A DNA stretch of 64,000 bases from Pseudogulbenkiania sp. MAI-1 (GCF_000527175.1 NZ_AZUR01000001.1:1-64000); one strand, 5' to 3'. Shown: positions 37,160-44,936, counted from the stretch's first letter. Made by a program: numbers and translations. The notes: generated by a model not told the origin, from the sequence alone.

Positions 37160-37530
37160 GGCGAGTCCTATGAAACCGAAGCACCGTCGCCGCTGTTCTG
37201 TCGAAGAGAAGCTGGCCATGGTGCGTGAGAGCTTCTAGCTAGGATAAACGGTGTCACTGGTAACACGATGACTCGGTATCAAACCAAACGAGCTCTTACA
37301 TTGGCGCAAGCTTCTTCAGGAAGGCCGTCTATTCGCGGTGAAGGCAGGAGAAGCCTGGTCTGTCCCGCTCCCCACGTTGGGGCTAGCCGAAGTGCTGAAG
37401 CAGATCCACGAGCTGTAGTGGCTGTTGGACAAGAAGAATATTGAGGCGTGGAGGTGGCCCCTTCACATCTGACCGTAGAAGCAGACACTCCGGCGGAGTG
37501 ACAGGATAATCGCTGACATCGATGGCCTGA
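37160..37530 (+). pseudogene. Remnant of an IS2-type (IS3 family) orfA
   Basis: Translated fragments resemble the N-terminal subunit of IS2-like transposases: HRRRCSVEEKLAMVRES, then PNELLHWRKLLQEGRLFAVK-like, then LAEVLKQIHEL and LLDKKNIE. Stop codons and frameshifts break the frame, and no orfB or terminal repeats remain. It lies between the tRNA-like gene and the ParB/recombinase operon. Confidence 0.6.
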
Positions 37531-37587
37531 TGAAGCCGAAGTGGTGGTAGAACTGAAGATGCTCGTTGGAGACTTGCCCAGCTGTGA

Positions 37588-38493
37588 CTACTCCCTCTCC
37601 TGATTACGAGTATCGGTAGTGACAGCCTCCATGACCGACGCAAGTTCTTCCGCCAGGTCTTTGTGATGGCGCTTCAAGTAGTCCGAAATGGCCTCGTTAC
37701 GCATCAGGCGTGAGATGTAGCCTTTCGCAACGACCAGCACCAGCATGGTTTCACCCAGTGTCTCCTCCACCAGTTGGTAATCATGGTGGAGCTTTTCCAT
37801 CTCACGCTCCATGTGTGCGATGTCTTCCGGTGTCACCTCGGAGTGCTTGGTCTTTTTCTTTTCGACTAACTGTTCAGGTCGGGTCGCGACCAGAATCATG
37901 TCGATATAGCTTTGGGTGAAGCGGTTGGCTGAGAGCATCATCTCGGCCGCCTCGATCTGGCGCATGGGCTTCATTTTGCGCAGTACGCGAAACACCTGCT
38001 GGCCGATCATGCGGTCTTTGAGCAGTTCGACCACTTCCGGGGCGATACCGTCCAATAGATGCTGGCGAGCATGGATGCGGTCGACGTTGACATTGAGCAC
38101 CTGAGCAATGCGCTCGGCCGGCACGCCTTTCTTGATCGCCGCCAGGATCATCCTGTGCTCCTGGATGGCACTGATCCGGTTGATCTGACGGTTGTAGGTG
38201 AATCCTTCATCGTCGGTTGAGACCAGGCAAACGGCCTCCTGATCACCCAACTCTTTCAAGGCCTCGAGCCGTAAATGGCCATCCAGCAAGATGAAATGCT
38301 GAGCGTCTCCGTTGACCCGCTTTTCCGGGTGTACGGCGAGCGGCTCGACGATGCCGAGTTCACGGATGGAGGCTAGAATGGCTTGGTACTTGACCGACTT
38401 CAGCACGTCCTGGCCAACTAGGCGCGTCGGCAAGATATTCTGGATTGGAACCCTGATGGTTTCGGCCTCGAAACCCATCCGAACCTGTGTCAT
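37588..38493 (-). CDS. ParB/RepB-like protein, distal copy
   Basis: A 301-aa ParB-superfamily protein. The N-terminal ParB/sulfiredoxin-fold region has IQNILPTRLVGQDVLKSVKY, SIRELGIVEPLAVHPEK and FILLDGHLRLEALKELG. The helix-turn-helix follows (KKGVPAERIAQVLNVNVDRI). The C-terminal half carries a RepB-type helical domain. The canonical GERR/GHR motif is replaced by GHLR, so CTP hydrolysis is uncertain. It is the last gene of a three-gene operon with 4-nt overlaps (recombinase, ParB, ParB). No ParA is present, so plasmid-style partition is unlikely. A role in the recombinase's DNA complex is an inference. Confidence 0.75.
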   Translation of the reverse strand: MTQVRMGFEAETIRVPIQNILPTRLVGQDVLKSVKYQAILASIRELGIVEPLAVHPEKRVNGDAQHFILLDGHLRLEALKELGDQEAVCLVSTDDEGFTYNRQINRISAIQEHRMILAAIKKGVPAERIAQVLNVNVDRIHARQHLLDGIAPEVVELLKDRMIGQQVFRVLRKMKPMRQIEAAEMMLSANRFTQSYIDMILVATRPEQLVEKKKTKHSEVTPEDIAHMEREMEKLHHDYQLVEETLGETMLVLVVAKGYISRLMRNEAISDYLKRHHKDLAEELASVMEAVTTDTRNQERE

Positions 38494-39407
38494 GCATGCC
38501 CCCCTCCACGTACCCGTTCCGCGAGAGGTTGTGGCATGTCTTGAATATTCTCTGCCCGGAGCAAGGTCAGGAAATGTTCGTCAGCCATCAGACGGCGCAA
38601 GGCGGTAGTGACGAAAAGGAGGCGTTGGTCGTTGATCTCCGCTTTTTTGACCATTAGCTTTTGCCGGCGTACCTCGGCCTGATAGGTCTTCAGAAGCTTC
38701 TGTGGGGTGACATTCTTGTCTCCTCGACGATGCCATCCTCTTCGATAGCCTTTACCGAATGTGGTCCGTTGCGTGATCAGTCGCCGTACCCGCATCAGCT
38801 GGTCACCTTTGAGCAAGCCTGATTCGTAGGCCTGCATCATGGCACTTTGGATTTCGTCATTGCCCGATCGTGCAATTTCAGCTGCCAGAGAAATAGAAAG
38901 CCAGCCTGCTTCAACGGCGCCAATCAGCCGTTCCTCCCCTTGGCGTAGTAAATAAATGATGGAATAGATGTAGCTCGGGTCCAGACCGGTCTTTTGCGCG
39001 ATCTGTGCGTTGTTATAGCCCCGGTCTTCCAGTATCCGGACCGCATCCAGCAAGTCATGGTTGGAATGCTTACGCCGGGCCAGGTTTTCCACCAGGCTGA
39101 TCAGGTAGCGGTCTACTTCAGAAGCCTGGACCACGACACAGGGAATTTCCTTCTCCCCCAGCATCTGGTAAGCCTCGTAGCGACCCTGTCCGCAAATTAG
39201 GTCATAGTGCTGCCCCGTCTCGTCCTTGCCCCCTTCCGCAACCGTGATGGGCCGTTTCAGGCCAAGGGTGGCAATGTTTTCCACCAGGCGCGCAAAAATC
39301 TTCTTGTTGCGAACACGAGGGTTGAGCACTCTGATCCGGCTAAGCTCGACGAGGCGGATCTCCGATTCCCCGTTTACATGGTGCAGAACTGGGAGCGCGA
39401 GTGTCAT
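38490..39407 (-). CDS. ParB/RepB-like protein, proximal copy
   Basis: A 305-aa ParB-like protein. Its motifs are LVENIATLGLKRPITVAEGG, YDLICGQGRYEAYQMLGEKE (GQGR, close to the GERR/GQRR motif), LIENLARR-like LVENLARRKHSNHD, and the helix-turn-helix YNNAQIAQKTGLDPSYIYSI. The start ATG overlaps the recombinase stop (ATGA) and its stop overlaps the next ParB start. It differs strongly from the distal copy, so the two are distinct family members that may form a hetero-complex. Confidence 0.8.
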   Translation of the reverse strand: MTLALPVLHHVNGESEIRLVELSRIRVLNPRVRNKKIFARLVENIATLGLKRPITVAEGGKDETGQHYDLICGQGRYEAYQMLGEKEIPCVVVQASEVDRYLISLVENLARRKHSNHDLLDAVRILEDRGYNNAQIAQKTGLDPSYIYSIIYLLRQGEERLIGAVEAGWLSISLAAEIARSGNDEIQSAMMQAYESGLLKGDQLMRVRRLITQRTTFGKGYRRGWHRRGDKNVTPQKLLKTYQAEVRRQKLMVKKAEINDQRLLFVTTALRRLMADEHFLTLLRAENIQDMPQPLAERVRGGGHA

Positions 39408-40975
39408 GACAGCATCTCCCGCAAAGAAGTACGCCGCGACAGTGTAAATAGCGCATCCAGCGTGTCGAACCGGTAGATTTCCAACCCGGCTTCGTTTTGC
39501 TGCGCCAAGGTCAGCTTAGGTAGCGTCATATCGATCGCCGGCAACAGGTAGTAATCCAATGCCTGCGTGCCTTCTGGGGACATTCGCACGGCCACGGTGA
39601 TGTCGGGAAACAACCCGGTATCGAAGCGGATAACCCAGCGGTTCGAGCCTGCTTGGGTCTCTCGGCATCGGCTGAGCACCAGTGAGACGGTAAATTCTTC
39701 GTTGATGGTGAGCAGGCCGTTTTCCGGATCGGTCATCACCCTCCCTCCCAATGACCGGATGTGCTCGATCGTTTCCTCGACCAGATGCGGATAGCGCTCA
39801 CGCAAGCTGCGATTGGCCTCGATGTAGCTGTAATCGCGATCCGGGGTGTAACCGATCAGGGTGTAGCTCCGCAGCAAGCTGCCGAACCGGCTCTGGTAGG
39901 CACTGCTGGAGGGACAATCTTCTGCCTCGTCGATCACCAGGCCGGACAGGTACCCCTGCTGTTTATACAGTCTACGTAGTGCCTCCAGCATTTCTTCGTC
40001 CGACAGGCGATACGAACGGGACTGGATGATGGCTTGCGCCGCCTCGAACAGCGTTTTATTGACGATGGGCTCAAAGGCGCCATCGGCGCGTACCCACTGC
40101 TCCGGGCTGTTACGCACCCGTTGGTTTTTCAGCTTGAAGGAGCCGTGGTTCCAGACGTTGTTGCCGATGTACTTTTCGTTGATGAGCACCTGGTGCACTG
40201 TGCCACGTGTCCATACTCGCCCCAGGTCCGTCTGTATGCCGCGTTGGTTCAACATGCTGGCGATTTCCCGTTCGCTTCGCCCTTCCTCCACAAAGGCCCG
40301 GTAAATGTCCCCGACGATGGCCACTTCCTCCGCTGGGCCCGGGATCAGGATGATCCGGTCGGTCTGAATGCTCTTGTGCTCTCCTCGTGTCAGCAGGGCT
40401 TTGGGTGTCCCGGTGTGATCGACCAACTGTCGGCGCAATCCGTAACCAGCTGGTCCCCCCTGCCGGTAGCCCCGCTCGATCAGCCGTGCCTGGCCGGCAA
40501 ACACCTTCACTGACAGCTCACGGCTGTATTCACCAGCCATGGTGCGTTTGACGCTCTTGATGATGCTCGATACCGGGCTGCCGTCGTTGACGAACTGCTC
40601 CGCGCAGTATTGGACGGACACACCGGCGTGCTTGCAGCGGATCTCGTAACTGGCGCTTTCATCCGGATCTTGAAAGCGCCCCCAGCGGCTCACGTCGTAG
40701 ACCAGGATGGTGGAGTAGTCCGCTTGCCCCGACTCGACGTCCTCCAGCAGGTTTTTCAGCGCATGACGGCCATCCAGGCGTAGGCCACTTTTCCCCTCGT
40801 CGGCGTAAGTACGGACAATGTCTATGTTTCGTTGCTGTGCGTACAGGAATAGGGCCGCCGCCTGATTTTCTGTGGAGTACTGCTGGTGCTCGGTCGACAT
40901 GCGGACGTATGCCGCCGCCCTGACAGGGTAGGGGTATTGCGTTCTTTCTATGCCACTGCTCGACAAGTGGTTCAT
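39404..40975 (-). CDS. Large serine recombinase
   Basis: A 523-aa resolvase/invertase-superfamily enzyme. The catalytic domain has AAAYVRMSTEHQQYSTENQA (nucleophilic Ser), then YADEGKSGLRLDGRHALKNL and STILVYDVSRWGRFQD. The recombinase domain follows (GPAGYGLRRQLVD, EREIASMLNQRGIQTDLGRV). I start at ATG 40975 because GGAG lies 9 nt before it and the conserved domain begins about 20 residues later. It leads an operon with two ParB-like genes and lies 800 bp from the right transposon end. Because TnsA is present, no resolvase is needed for transposition. It is probably a separate mobile or inversion module carried as cargo (inference). Confidence 0.88.
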   Translation of the reverse strand: MNHLSSSGIERTQYPYPVRAAAYVRMSTEHQQYSTENQAAALFLYAQQRNIDIVRTYADEGKSGLRLDGRHALKNLLEDVESGQADYSTILVYDVSRWGRFQDPDESASYEIRCKHAGVSVQYCAEQFVNDGSPVSSIIKSVKRTMAGEYSRELSVKVFAGQARLIERGYRQGGPAGYGLRRQLVDHTGTPKALLTRGEHKSIQTDRIILIPGPAEEVAIVGDIYRAFVEEGRSEREIASMLNQRGIQTDLGRVWTRGTVHQVLINEKYIGNNVWNHGSFKLKNQRVRNSPEQWVRADGAFEPIVNKTLFEAAQAIIQSRSYRLSDEEMLEALRRLYKQQGYLSGLVIDEAEDCPSSSAYQSRFGSLLRSYTLIGYTPDRDYSYIEANRSLRERYPHLVEETIEHIRSLGGRVMTDPENGLLTINEEFTVSLVLSRCRETQAGSNRWVIRFDTGLFPDITVAVRMSPEGTQALDYYLLPAIDMTLPKLTLAQQNEAGLEIYRFDTLDALFTLSRRTSLREMLS

Positions 40976-41090
40976 GGCGAGCTCCTGCTTTACTGGCCGG
41001 TTCAACGGATGGGGGGCCAGGCGCCAGGCATCGGCGAGGATTGCCGGCGTGGTGGTTCCATTTCTCAATCTAGCGGGGGAGATCGGAAAT

Positions 41091-41474
41091 ATGGGGCCTA
41101 AAATGGGCAGAGTTCTGCCGGAAATGGGCAAAGTTCTGCCCATGGAGTCGACCGGTGGCTCCGGTGCGAGCTATGCCCTGGAAATTGCGATGGCGTTGCA
41201 AAAGGAGCTCGGACAATCCCATCGCGCCATCAAGACCGTGATGGGCTGGACAGGAGCGAGCGAAAGGAGCGTGAAGAACTGGATTTCCGGGGAAAGCGGC
41301 CCGTCAGGGGACTACTTGGTGGCTCTCATCCGTCATTCGGATAGAGTCTTGGAATGTGTTATGCATATGGCGGACCGCCCACACGCAATCGCCACAGCCA
41401 AGCTGCCAGACATTGCCAAGCTCATGTACGAGGTGCTCGAACTTTTCGAGCGACCCACCCGTGACGATCCATAG
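41091..41474 (+). CDS. Divergent HTH regulator of the recombinase module
   Basis: A 127-aa protein whose core has a helix-turn-helix pattern: SHRAIKTVMGWTGASERSVK followed by NWISGESGPSGDYLVALIRH, the KNWxxGExxPSG motif seen in small phage and transposon regulators. ATG at 41091 follows GGGGGAG. An internal ATG at 41142 is possible but lacks a ribosome binding site. With the early start, the first 17 codons lie across the two operator repeats and encode the repeated peptide MGRVLPEMGKVLP. It is divergent from the recombinase operon and the obvious candidate regulator of it. Confidence 0.65.
   Translation: MGPKMGRVLPEMGKVLPMESTGGSGASYALEIAMALQKELGQSHRAIKTVMGWTGASERSVKNWISGESGPSGDYLVALIRHSDRVLECVMHMADRPHAIATAKLPDIAKLMYEVLELFERPTRDDP
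41103..41143 (+). promoter_or_regulatory. Tandem palindromic operators between recombinase and HTH gene
   Basis: ATGGGCAGAGTTCTGCC (41103-41119) and ATGGGCAAAGTTCTGCC (41124-41140, extended by CAT to 41143) are direct repeats with a 21-bp period, each itself palindromic (GGCA/TGCC arms). They lie at the start of the HTH gene and about 130 bp upstream of the divergent recombinase start. Confidence 0.7.
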
Positions 41475-41644
41475 CACGAGGTACTGCCAATGAACCAAGC
41501 GAACGCAGCGGGTCCAACTGACCATTCCGAACCACCTACGCCAGGCATGCCCTGGTCCACGCCAAAACCTCTGGTAGAATCGCTACCAAGAGCCTATCAA
41601 TACGTCGATCGTAAGTCTTTGATTTGTAATGGTTTGCGACAAAA

Positions 41645-41778
41645 TTTTCACGAAGAGCGCAAATTTTGGAGGATTTTTTCACGATTTCAGCAAATTTTGG
41701 GGCCAGAAAATTTGCACGAAGATGAAAAAAGCCTTTGAAATCAAGGGTTGAGTTTTTCACGAACTCTGCAAACCTACA
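41645..41778 (+). repeat. Right end of the transposon with four TnsB-site-like repeats
   Basis: Four related motifs can be aligned: 41645-41669 (TTTTCACGAAGAGCGCAAAT), 41674-41700 (same pattern with TCACGATTTCAGCAAA), 41711-41732 (TTTGCACGAAGATG) and the terminal copy 41753-41778 (TTTTTCACGAACTCTGCAAA ending in CCTACA). The cores are 31, 35 and 43 bp apart. This crowded repeat pattern is what Tn7 right ends look like. The terminal copy is the inverse of the left terminus. Confidence 0.85.
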
Positions 41779-41783
41779 GTAGT
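41779..41783 (+). repeat. Right target-site duplication GTAGT
   Basis: The second copy of the 5-bp duplication, directly after the terminal ACA of the transposon. It matches 5134-5138. Confidence 0.88.
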
Positions 41784-41838
41784 TTTGCAGAGTTCGTGAA
41801 AGTTTTCAGCAGAGTCTGAAAAGTTAAACGGTCGAATC

Positions 41839-41875
41839 AACAGCCCAGCCCTCATGCGGTTGGGCTGTTTTTTTT
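41839..41875 (+). terminator. Terminator in the left end of the older transposon
   Basis: AACAGCCCA (41839-41847) pairs with TGGGCTGTT (41861-41869), followed by a run of eight T. It occupies the same place relative to the element end as the terminator at 5203-5236, but the sequence is unrelated. Confidence 0.85.
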
Positions 41876-42218
41876 GTGAGTTTTGTATAATTGATGCTTT
41901 ACGAAAATAACTAACAAAAAACGCCATTTATATAAAATAAATGCCGTGATTTCTCTAAAGTTTACAACGCACTTCATACTTATCACGGTATTTTTGTGGT
42001 GCCGCCACCACTGACTTTGGAGTCAGTAATTCAATAAAATCAAGGGTGCTTATCGATAATGTCAGCCTGGCTGGAGTGTTCGAAGATATAAAATAATGTG
42101 AATGCCTTGGAATATTGATAGTTTTATGAAAAACTATCAATCTAGGAAAAATACCCTAGACTAGAAGGTGGGCCGGCAGATGTCCTGCTGCTCGAGCGCA
42201 ACGTACGCGAGCCGTGAG

Positions 42219-42378
42219 CCTATCGGATTGTTGGATCGCTTTGATGCACGTGGCTGGTTCGGTTGCCGCTCGCCCATCGAGGTGCAGGAACTCCTGATGG
42301 AGCTCATCGCGGAGCGCTACCTGGAGTCGCCGGGCTGTAGTTTCAAGGATATCGGCTTCATTCTGCATTCCTCTTCTT
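42219..42378 (+). pseudogene. tnsB fragment of the older transposon
   Basis: The translation LLDRFDARGWFGCRSPIEVQ, followed by ELLMELIAERYLESPGCS, aligns without gaps to residues around 150-190 of the intact TnsB (LLDRFEARGWFGCRFPVEVQ, then EALIELIEERYLEPPGCS). Sequence on both sides does not match tnsB, so this is an internal fragment left by deletion. Confidence 0.85.
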
Positions 42379-42451
42379 GAATTGCTAAAGACAGCAGAAA
42401 CTTGTCCTTACAGAATTCCCTGTCCTGGTTGGCTAGACTACAAGTGACGAT

Positions 42452-42505
42452 GCTTTTACATCACGTATAAGGACAAAGAAAACGGCTGATACGTGATGTA
42501 AAAGC
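42452..42505 (+). promoter_or_regulatory. Perfect 17-bp inverted repeat before the XRE gene
   Basis: GCTTTTACATCACGTAT (42452-42468) and ATACGTGATGTAAAAGC (42489-42505) are exact inverse copies separated by 20 bp, ending 5 bp before the regulator's ATG. This is either a repressor operator pair or an RNA hairpin. No T run follows. Confidence 0.65.
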
Positions 42506-42510
42506 CGTAG

Positions 42511-42801
42511 ATGTTAAGACAGCATAGCTTAAAGATTGAGGCCATGCCAGCCTCATTAAAAGCCCCGGACCCAAGCCGACCCATCAGGTCGTTAAGAGAC
42601 GTGTTGGCTTTCAATGTGCGCTTGCATCGAGTCGAGAAGAAGCTTTCCCAGGAACAGCTTGGCTTCGTTGCCGGGCTGGATCGTACCTTTATCAGCCAGG
42701 TCGAGCGGGCCAGGATCAACGTATCGCTCGATAACATCGAGAAGATCGCCAACTCGCTCGAGGTGTCGGCTTCCGAGCTGTTGAAGTGGCCTGAGCTGTA
42801 A
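42511..42801 (+). CDS. XRE-family transcriptional regulator
   Basis: A 96-aa protein whose C-terminal 70 residues form a helix-turn-helix: RLHRVEKKLSQEQLGFVAGL, FISQVERARINVSLDNIEKI, ANSLEVSASELLKWPEL. This resembles the controller-type regulators of restriction systems and phages. ATG at 42511 is the first start. ATG at 42544 would remove a poorly conserved leader and is equally possible. The 17-bp inverted repeat directly upstream suggests self-regulation. No restriction gene is adjacent, so it may be an orphan left behind by mobile-element decay. Confidence 0.75.
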   Translation: MLRQHSLKIEAMPASLKAPDPSRPIRSLRDVLAFNVRLHRVEKKLSQEQLGFVAGLDRTFISQVERARINVSLDNIEKIANSLEVSASELLKWPEL

Positions 42802-43018
42802 GCTGCAGCGGGCAGGTCAGTCCGCCCCCAAATCGCATGCCTTCCCCCTGCCACGATCTGACATGGGGGAATAAAAGGGGACACCCATTAGCCGGCAAGC
42901 TGAATCGTATTTATGCAACAAAACCCCCCGCTATCGAAATCAGGCCTAACATGAACAGCTTGATCAAGAGCCTAGTTAATATCTTGATTTTCGTGCAGCG
43001 TAGCTATACAGTGCACAC

Positions 43019-43300
43019 ATGATCACTTCGTTCTGCCACAAGGGGCTTGAAGCCTTTTTCACGACAGGTAGCAAAGCAGGCATCCGGCCCGATCATGCGG
43101 CACGGCTGCGCAAGCAGTTGACGGCACTGGACGCGGCCAAAAGCGCGGACGACATGGCGGTGCCGAGTTGGAAGCTGCACCCGCTGAAAGGCGATCTGGC
43201 CGGGCATTATGCCGTGACGGTCAATGCCAACTGGCGGCTGACCTTTCGCTTTCTGCCCAATGGCAATGCCGAGCTGGTCGATTATCAGGATTACCACTAG
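43019..43300 (+). CDS. higB: HigB-type toxin (RelE superfamily)
   Basis: A 93-aa toxin of the RelE/HigB group, expected to cleave mRNA on the ribosome. Family features: KGLEAFFTTGSKAGI, RLRKQLTALDAAKSADDM, WKLHPLKGDLAGHYAVTVNA and NWRLTFRF, ending with the conserved ELVDYQDYH. The toxin precedes the antitoxin, the order typical of higBA. The spacing to higA is 11 bp. A short palindromic sequence (GTGCAC) lies just before the start and may contribute to HigA binding. Confidence 0.9.
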   Translation: MITSFCHKGLEAFFTTGSKAGIRPDHAARLRKQLTALDAAKSADDMAVPSWKLHPLKGDLAGHYAVTVNANWRLTFRFLPNGNAELVDYQDYH

Positions 43301-43311
43301 GAGACCTCAAC

Positions 43312-43590
43312 ATGAGCCGTATGCATAACCCGGCACACCCTGGCGAGGTGCTGCAAGACTGGTTGGAAGGCATCAGCGTAACCGATGCCGCCCGTAAGCT
43401 GGGCGTGACTCGCCCCGCTCTGTCGCGCATTCTGCACGGCCATGCCGGCATCAGCGCTGATATGGCGCTTCGCCTGGCCGAGGCACTGGGAACTAGCCCC
43501 GAGCTGTGGCTCAACATGCAGACCGCCTGGGATTTGTGGCAAGCAGAGCAGCGGCCCCGTCCGCATGTCGAGAAGCTGCTGGCCGCCTGA
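43312..43590 (+). CDS. higA: HigA-type antitoxin
   Basis: A 92-aa helix-turn-helix antitoxin. It starts with the family-typical HNPAHPGEVLQDWLEG and continues with ISVTDAARKLGVTRPALSRI, LHGHAGISADMALRLAEALG and SPELWLNMQTAWDLWQAEQR. It should neutralise HigB and repress the operon through the helix-turn-helix. AGGAG lies before ATG 43312. The pair sits between the transposon remnant and the sorAB genes. Confidence 0.9.
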   Translation: MSRMHNPAHPGEVLQDWLEGISVTDAARKLGVTRPALSRILHGHAGISADMALRLAEALGTSPELWLNMQTAWDLWQAEQRPRPHVEKLLAA

Positions 43591-43696
43591 TTTATCCCCT
43601 GCTTCTCGGTTGCCGCACTCCTGGCGGTGAAGTACGTTGTATTCCCCCTGCCACGGACTACCATGGAGCAAACTCCAATCATTCGGGAGGGCGGCG

Positions 43697-44926
43697 ATGG
43701 GGATCAACAGGCGAGAATTTCTGCGTGTCGGTTCGGGTGGCTTGCTCCTGGCTGGCGGTGGCTTGCTGGTGCCGGCCTGGGTCAGGGGCGCGCAGTTGCT
43801 GGGGCAGGAGGGGTTGCCGGACGGCACGCGCGACTCGGCCTTGCTCGAGGCCTTGCCCGGCAAGGCGCCGCTGATCAAGCGCACTTTCCGCCCGCCCAAC
43901 TATGAAACCCCGCTGGAGTACTTCCGCGAGGTGTTCACCCCCAACAAGGCGTTTTTCGTCCGTTATCACCTGGCCAATATCCCCGAGGTGGATGCCCGCT
44001 CCTGGCAGCTGCGCATCGGCGGCGAGGTGGATAGCCCGCTGGTGCTGACGCTGGACGAGCTGCGCCGCTTCGAGACGGTGGAACTGGCGGCGGTCTGCCA
44101 GTGTTCCGGCAACCGGCGCGGGCTGTTCCAGCCGCATGTGCCGGGGGTGGAGTGGGGCTACGGCGCCATGGGCAACGCACGCTGGCGCGGGGTGCGGCTG
44201 CGCGACCTGCTGAACAAGGCCGGGGTGAAGAAGGGGGCGCTGGAGATCGTGCTCGACGGCGCGGACGGCCCGGTGCTGGAAAAGACCCCGGATTACGTCA
44301 AGAGCCTGCCATTGTGGAAGGCGCTGGACGAAAACACCCTGATCTCCTTCGAGATGAACGGCGAGCCGTTGCCGCACTGGAACGGCTTTCCGGCGCGGCT
44401 GATCGTACCGGGCTGGACCGCCACCTACTGGATCAAGCACCTGACGTCGATCAACGTGGTGTCGTCGCCGTTCGACGGCTTCTGGGTCAAGAGCGCCTAC
44501 CGGGTGCCGGTCGGCAAGTTTCCGCTGGTGGAGCGCTTCTTGTCGCAGGAGACGGCGGTGAACACGCCGATCACCGAGATGGTGGTCAATTCGCTCATCA
44601 CCAGCGTGCGCGACGGCGACCGTCTGCCGCTGGACAAGCCGCTGGAGCTGGCGGGCATCGCCTGGGACGGGGGCTATGGCATCCGCCGGGTGGAGGTGTC
44701 CACCGACGGCGGCAAGAGCTGGCGCAACGCGGAGCTCGGCACCGATCACGGCCGCTTTTCCTTCCGTCCCTGGCGTTACCGTTTCCAGGCGCCGCGCAAG
44801 GGCCGCTACACGCTGCTGGCCAAGGCGACCAACCGTGTCGGCCAGACCCAGACCTCCGAGCTGATCGCCAACCCGGCCGGGTATCACCATAACCTGGTCC
44901 AGCGGGTGGTGGTGGACGTGGTATGA
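43697..44926 (+). CDS. sorA: Sulfite dehydrogenase molybdopterin subunit (SorA-like)
   Basis: A periplasmic molybdenum enzyme of the sulfite oxidase family that oxidises sulfite to sulfate. A Tat signal (INRREFLRVGSGGLLLAGGG) starts the 409-aa protein. The Mo-ligand cysteine lies in AAVCQCSGNRRGLFQP. Substrate and cofactor motifs such as EWGYGAMGNARWRG, PGWTATYWIKHL and SFEMNGEPLPHWNGFPAR follow. The C-terminal dimerisation domain contains VEVSTDGGKSWRNAELG. ATG at 43697 is supported by GGGAGG 6 nt upstream. The cytochrome subunit gene begins 10 bp downstream. MsrP-type reductase is less likely because of the cytochrome c partner. Confidence 0.85.
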   Translation: MGINRREFLRVGSGGLLLAGGGLLVPAWVRGAQLLGQEGLPDGTRDSALLEALPGKAPLIKRTFRPPNYETPLEYFREVFTPNKAFFVRYHLANIPEVDARSWQLRIGGEVDSPLVLTLDELRRFETVELAAVCQCSGNRRGLFQPHVPGVEWGYGAMGNARWRGVRLRDLLNKAGVKKGALEIVLDGADGPVLEKTPDYVKSLPLWKALDENTLISFEMNGEPLPHWNGFPARLIVPGWTATYWIKHLTSINVVSSPFDGFWVKSAYRVPVGKFPLVERFLSQETAVNTPITEMVVNSLITSVRDGDRLPLDKPLELAGIAWDGGYGIRRVEVSTDGGKSWRNAELGTDHGRFSFRPWRYRFQAPRKGRYTLLAKATNRVGQTQTSELIANPAGYHHNLVQRVVVDVV

Positions 44927-44936
44927 GGGCCAAGCC

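Larger units (their letters stand above)
5139..41778 (+). mobile_element. Tn7-like transposon inserted behind gyrB (36.6 kb)
   Basis: The boundaries are visible directly. The left end starts TGTAGGTTTGCAGAGTTCGT and the right end finishes with its reverse complement, both flanked by GTAGT. Four overlapping or closely spaced genes at the left encode TnsA, TnsB, TnsC and a long TniQ/TnsD-like protein. Because TnsA is present, cut-and-paste transposition is expected. All other genes up to 41474 are cargo: putative DNA-modification and restriction modules, a tRNA-like gene, a recombinase/ParB module and secondary IS elements. Base composition is distinctly more AT-rich than in the flanking core genes. 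Confidence 0.93.
41784..42380 (+). mobile_element. Remnant of an older related Tn7-like transposon
   Basis: Once the younger transposon and one GTAGT are removed, 5133-5138 joins 41784 to read TGTAGTTTTGCAGAGTTCGT, a left terminus almost identical to that of the younger element. The following palindrome and AAACGGTCG (to 41834) have the same layout, and a tnsB fragment follows at 42219. The right end, tnsA, tnsC and tniQ of the older element are gone. Between 41880 and 42160 the DNA is AT-rich with small hairpins: GTGGTG/CACCAC at about 41997, then ACTGACT/AGTCAGT. I see no gene there. Confidence 0.82.

Noticed and set aside
5139..41834. The ~55-bp direct repeats at 5139-5196 and 41784-41834 as attL/attR of the serine recombinase
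   Set aside because: The outer sequence also occurs inverted at 41757-41778 and is flanked by GTAGT duplications, which fits a transposon end. The second direct copy belongs to an older related element with a tnsB fragment.
42427..42450. GACTACA at about 42434-42440 as the right end of the older transposon
   Set aside because: Only the last six bases match. No repeated TnsB-like sites and no matching target duplication are visible.
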